Source: Tepidiphilus sp. J10 (GTDB lineage Bacteria > Pseudomonadota > Gammaproteobacteria > Burkholderiales > Thiobacillaceae). From it: a stretch of DNA of 48,681 nucleotides. Of this stretch, positions 46,708 to 48,681 are shown in pieces. Numbering within the stretch: the stretch's first letter is position 1; every line of letters begins with the position of its first letter. The stretch spans positions 1 through 48,681 of the forward strand of contig CAMDHJ010000008.1 of the NCBI GenBank assembly GCA_945897865.1, written 5' to 3'. The notes under the pieces were generated by a model, which was given only the letters and a program-made list of their open reading frames with translations, was not told where the DNA came from and made no database searches. A program made the position numbers and the translations under genes.

Positions 46708-46767
46708 ATGCTGATTGAGAACATCTCAGACTTGCTGGTGTTTACCCAGGCGGTGAAGGGGTGTTAG
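46708..46767 (+). pseudogene. LysR-family regulator N-terminal stub (19 codons)
   Basis: MLIENISDLLVFTQAVKGC* resembles the LysR HTH N-terminus (xxLLVFTQAVKxGSF); divergent from the YdhR-like gene; followed at once by repeat sequence. Confidence 0.6.
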
Positions 46768-46774
46768 CGGCGCT

Positions 46775-46810
46775 CACTCGGACTCGTTCAACAGAGGAAT
46801 CAAGGTTGAA
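46775..46810 (+). repeat. 36-nt exact copy of the end of the 36.2-36.5 kb element
   Basis: CACTCGGACTCGTTCAACAGAGGAATCAAGGTTGAA; identical to the reverse complement of 36169-36204. Confidence 0.9.
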
Positions 46811-46934
46811 ACGTATCGACTTCCTTCAGATTCGCAGTTACCCGTGACGCCCTTGCCGTTCAGCAAACAATTCCCCTTGTCGGGCGAGTAGAGGACTTTC
46901 ACCTCCAAGTAAGAGCGCCCCGCCGGGCCCACCA
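46811..46934 (-). mobile_element. Truncated group II intron (domain I-like) fragment
   Basis: Minus strand GGGCGCTCTTACTTGGAGGTGAAAGTCCTCTACTCGCCCGACAAGGGGAATTGTTTGCTGAACGGCAAGGGCGTCACGGGTAACTGCGAATCTGAAGGAAGTCGATACG; resembles bacterial group II intron domain I (GGTGAAAGTCCTCTAC...GAATCTGAAGGAAG). No RT ORF. Confidence 0.55.
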
Positions 46935-46935
46935 T

Positions 46936-46960
46936 AAAAAAAGGGCGGCTTGCGCCGCCC
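46936..46960 (-). terminator. Intrinsic terminator of erpA
   Basis: Minus strand GGGCGGCGCAAGCCGCCCTTTTTTT. Confidence 0.9.
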
Positions 46961-46980
46961 CGTCAGGCTGTCGGAGTAAC

Positions 46981-47328
46981 TCAGACAGAGAAAGAAGAAC
47001 CACAGCCACAGGTTGATTGGGCGTTCGGATTCTTGATCACAAACTGCGCACCTTCCAGGCCTTCGGTGTAATCGACTTCAGCGCCCATCATGTACTGCAT
47101 GCTCATCGGATCGACCAGCAGCGTAACGCCGTTCTTTTCCATGATCATGTCGTCTTCGTTGGTCACTTCATCGAAAGTAAAACCGTACTGGAAACCGGAA
47201 CAACCACCGCCGGTCACAAAAACGCGCAGTTTCAATTCGGGATTGCCTTCTTCCTCAATCAACGCCTTGACCTTGTTGGCGGCACTGTCGGTAAAGTTGA
47301 AGGGGCTCATTTCGGTAGCGGCATTCAT
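46981..47328 (-). CDS. erpA: Iron-sulfur cluster insertion protein ErpA
   Basis: [44 protein letters not shown]...CGCGSSFSV (A-type carrier C..CGC). Confidence 0.95.
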   Translation of the reverse strand: MNAATEMSPFNFTDSAANKVKALIEEEGNPELKLRVFVTGGGCSGFQYGFTFDEVTNEDDMIMEKNGVTLLVDPMSMQYMMGAEVDYTEGLEGAQFVIKNPNAQSTCGCGSSFSV

Positions 47329-47425
47329 AGGGTGTTCCTTTCAGTTCAAATCAGTATACGGGCCATTATTGGCGCCGCGAGGGGCATCGTCAACCACGCC
47401 GTAGGTGGGGATTCACACTAAATAA

Positions 47426-48466
47426 TCAAGGCATTACCGGAATCTGGGTAAGCGCAATGTTTTCCGGCAGATCAAACAGGATATTCATGTTCTGCACCGC
47501 CTGACCAGCCGCGCCCTTGACCAGGTTGTCGATCACCGACAGTACGACCACGGTGTTGTCACCCGCCAGACTACCCTGAGGCCGATGCACGGCAATCCGG
47601 CAAATGTTGGAAGCGCGCACCGAACGGGTTTCCGGATGCGACTTGGCCGGCATCACGTCAACAAAATATTCGTTGGCATAACGCGCTTCAAACAAGGCCT
47701 GCAAATCGACATCCTGGTTCAACCTGGCATACAGCGTGGCCTGAATGCCGCGGATCAGCGGCGTCAAATGCGGCACGAAGGTCAAGCCGACCTCTTGCCC
47801 AGCCATGCGCGCCACACCCTGGCGAATCTCCGGCAGATGGCGATGGCCTGGCACTGCGTAGGCCTTGAACGAATCTGAGGTTTCTGCAAACAATGCGCCG
47901 ATCTCGGCTTTGCGGCCTGCGCCGGAAACACCAGATTTGCAATCGGCAACCATCCAGCTGGTATCGATCACGCCGGCTTCCACCAAGGGAAGAAAACCAA
48001 GCTGCACCGCAGTCGGGTAGCAACCGGGATTGGCGATCAGGCGTGCGCCCTTGATCTTGTCGCGATTGATTTCCGGCAGTCCGTATACCGCCTCCGCCAC
48101 CAGATCCGGGCAGGCATGTTCCATGCCGTACCACTTTGACCACTCCGCCACATCCTGAATACGAAAATCGGCCGCCAGATCGATGACTTTCACACCGGCT
48201 TCAAGCAGCTCGCGCGTCTGCTGCATCGCGACGCCATTCGGTGTAGCAAAGAACACCACATCGCACGCCTTCAGCGGCGCCTCATCCGGCGTTGAAAAAG
48301 CCAATGCAACCCGGCCACGCAAGGACGGGAACATGTCTGCCACCGGCATCCCCGACTCTTTGCGTGAGGTAATGGCGGTCAACTCGACCTCGGGATGTTG
48401 CGCCAAAAGCCTGAGAAGCTCGACACCGGTATAACCAGTACCACCGACGATACCTACCTTGATCAT
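47426..48466 (-). CDS. argC: N-acetyl-gamma-glutamyl-phosphate reductase
   Basis: [35 protein letters not shown]...[18 protein letters not shown]...GHRHLPEI. Confidence 0.96.
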   Translation of the reverse strand: MIKVGIVGGTGYTGVELLRLLAQHPEVELTAITSRKESGMPVADMFPSLRGRVALAFSTPDEAPLKACDVVFFATPNGVAMQQTRELLEAGVKVIDLAADFRIQDVAEWSKWYGMEHACPDLVAEAVYGLPEINRDKIKGARLIANPGCYPTAVQLGFLPLVEAGVIDTSWMVADCKSGVSGAGRKAEIGALFAETSDSFKAYAVPGHRHLPEIRQGVARMAGQEVGLTFVPHLTPLIRGIQATLYARLNQDVDLQALFEARYANEYFVDVMPAKSHPETRSVRASNICRIAVHRPQGSLAGDNTVVVLSVIDNLVKGAAGQAVQNMNILFDLPENIALTQIPVMP

Positions 48467-48487
48467 CCAATCTCTCCTTGAAGAAAA

Positions 48488-48516
48488 CAAAAAGCCGCCT
48501 GAAAAGGCGGCTTTCT
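48488..48516 (-). terminator. Intrinsic terminator of rpsI
   Basis: Minus strand GCCGCCTTTTCAGGCGGCTTTTTG. Confidence 0.85.
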
Positions 48517-48535
48517 GAAAAGCTGTTGCATTGAT

Positions 48536-48681
48536 TAACGCTTGGAGAACTGCTTGCGCCGACGTGCCTTGTGAAAGCCGACTTTCTTACGTTCAACTTC
48601 ACGCGCATCGCGGGTTACAAAACCAGCCTTCTTGAGTTCGCTCTTCAGGCCTGAATCATATTCGATCAATGCACGCGTAAT
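48536..48681 (-). CDS. rpsI: 30S ribosomal protein S9, C-terminal part
   Basis: [48 protein letters not shown]; truncated by the window edge. Confidence 0.96.

Noticed and set aside
46768-46810. Possible integron attC site (GTTCAAC core)
   Set aside because: The flanking GTTAGCGGC does not fit the R-box consensus, there is no integrase or cassette array, and GTTCAAC alone is too common.
1-48681. CRISPR arrays, rRNA or tRNA genes
   Set aside because: No regularly spaced direct repeats, and no rRNA or tRNA-like sequence noticed on either strand.

Overview
This is a gene-dense, high-GC proteobacterial chromosome segment, probably betaproteobacterial by gene content and style (inference). Recognisable core genes: ppk1 divergent from a CYTH/CHAD protein; a manC/algA-type mannose-1-P guanylyltransferase; a prpE-prpB-prpC-prpD propionate/methylcitrate cluster; flgA; several c-di-GMP enzymes; a glcD-like FAD oxidase; a ROK kinase; tamA-tamB; dbpA; flavocytochrome c sulfide dehydrogenase fccAB; a nine-CXXCH cytochrome c/cytochrome b fusion; erpA; argC and rpsI (partial). 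Points most worth a second look: (1) a ~300-bp ORF-poor, hairpin-rich element with near-terminal inverted repeats, inserted between a yfiR-like gene and a hybrid histidine kinase gene. Its last 36 nt recur exactly at 46.8 kb, and its central hairpin recurs in the prpE-prpB gap with three of its four substitutions in the loop. (2) Eight intergenic GTAGG...CCTAC palindromes in three sequence families. (3) A TonB receptor / YfiR-like / hybrid kinase / TamA / TamB gene train. (4) A mobile-element graveyard next to erpA: a LysR stub of 19 codons, the 36-nt repeat, and a fragment resembling group II intron domain I. (5) A TusA-domain protein with an unrecognised N-terminal domain, an ABC-type binding protein coupled to a GGDEF/EAL enzyme, and a three-ORF toxin-antitoxin locus. 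I saw no rRNA, tRNA or CRISPR array. Family assignments come from reading motifs; no database search was run.
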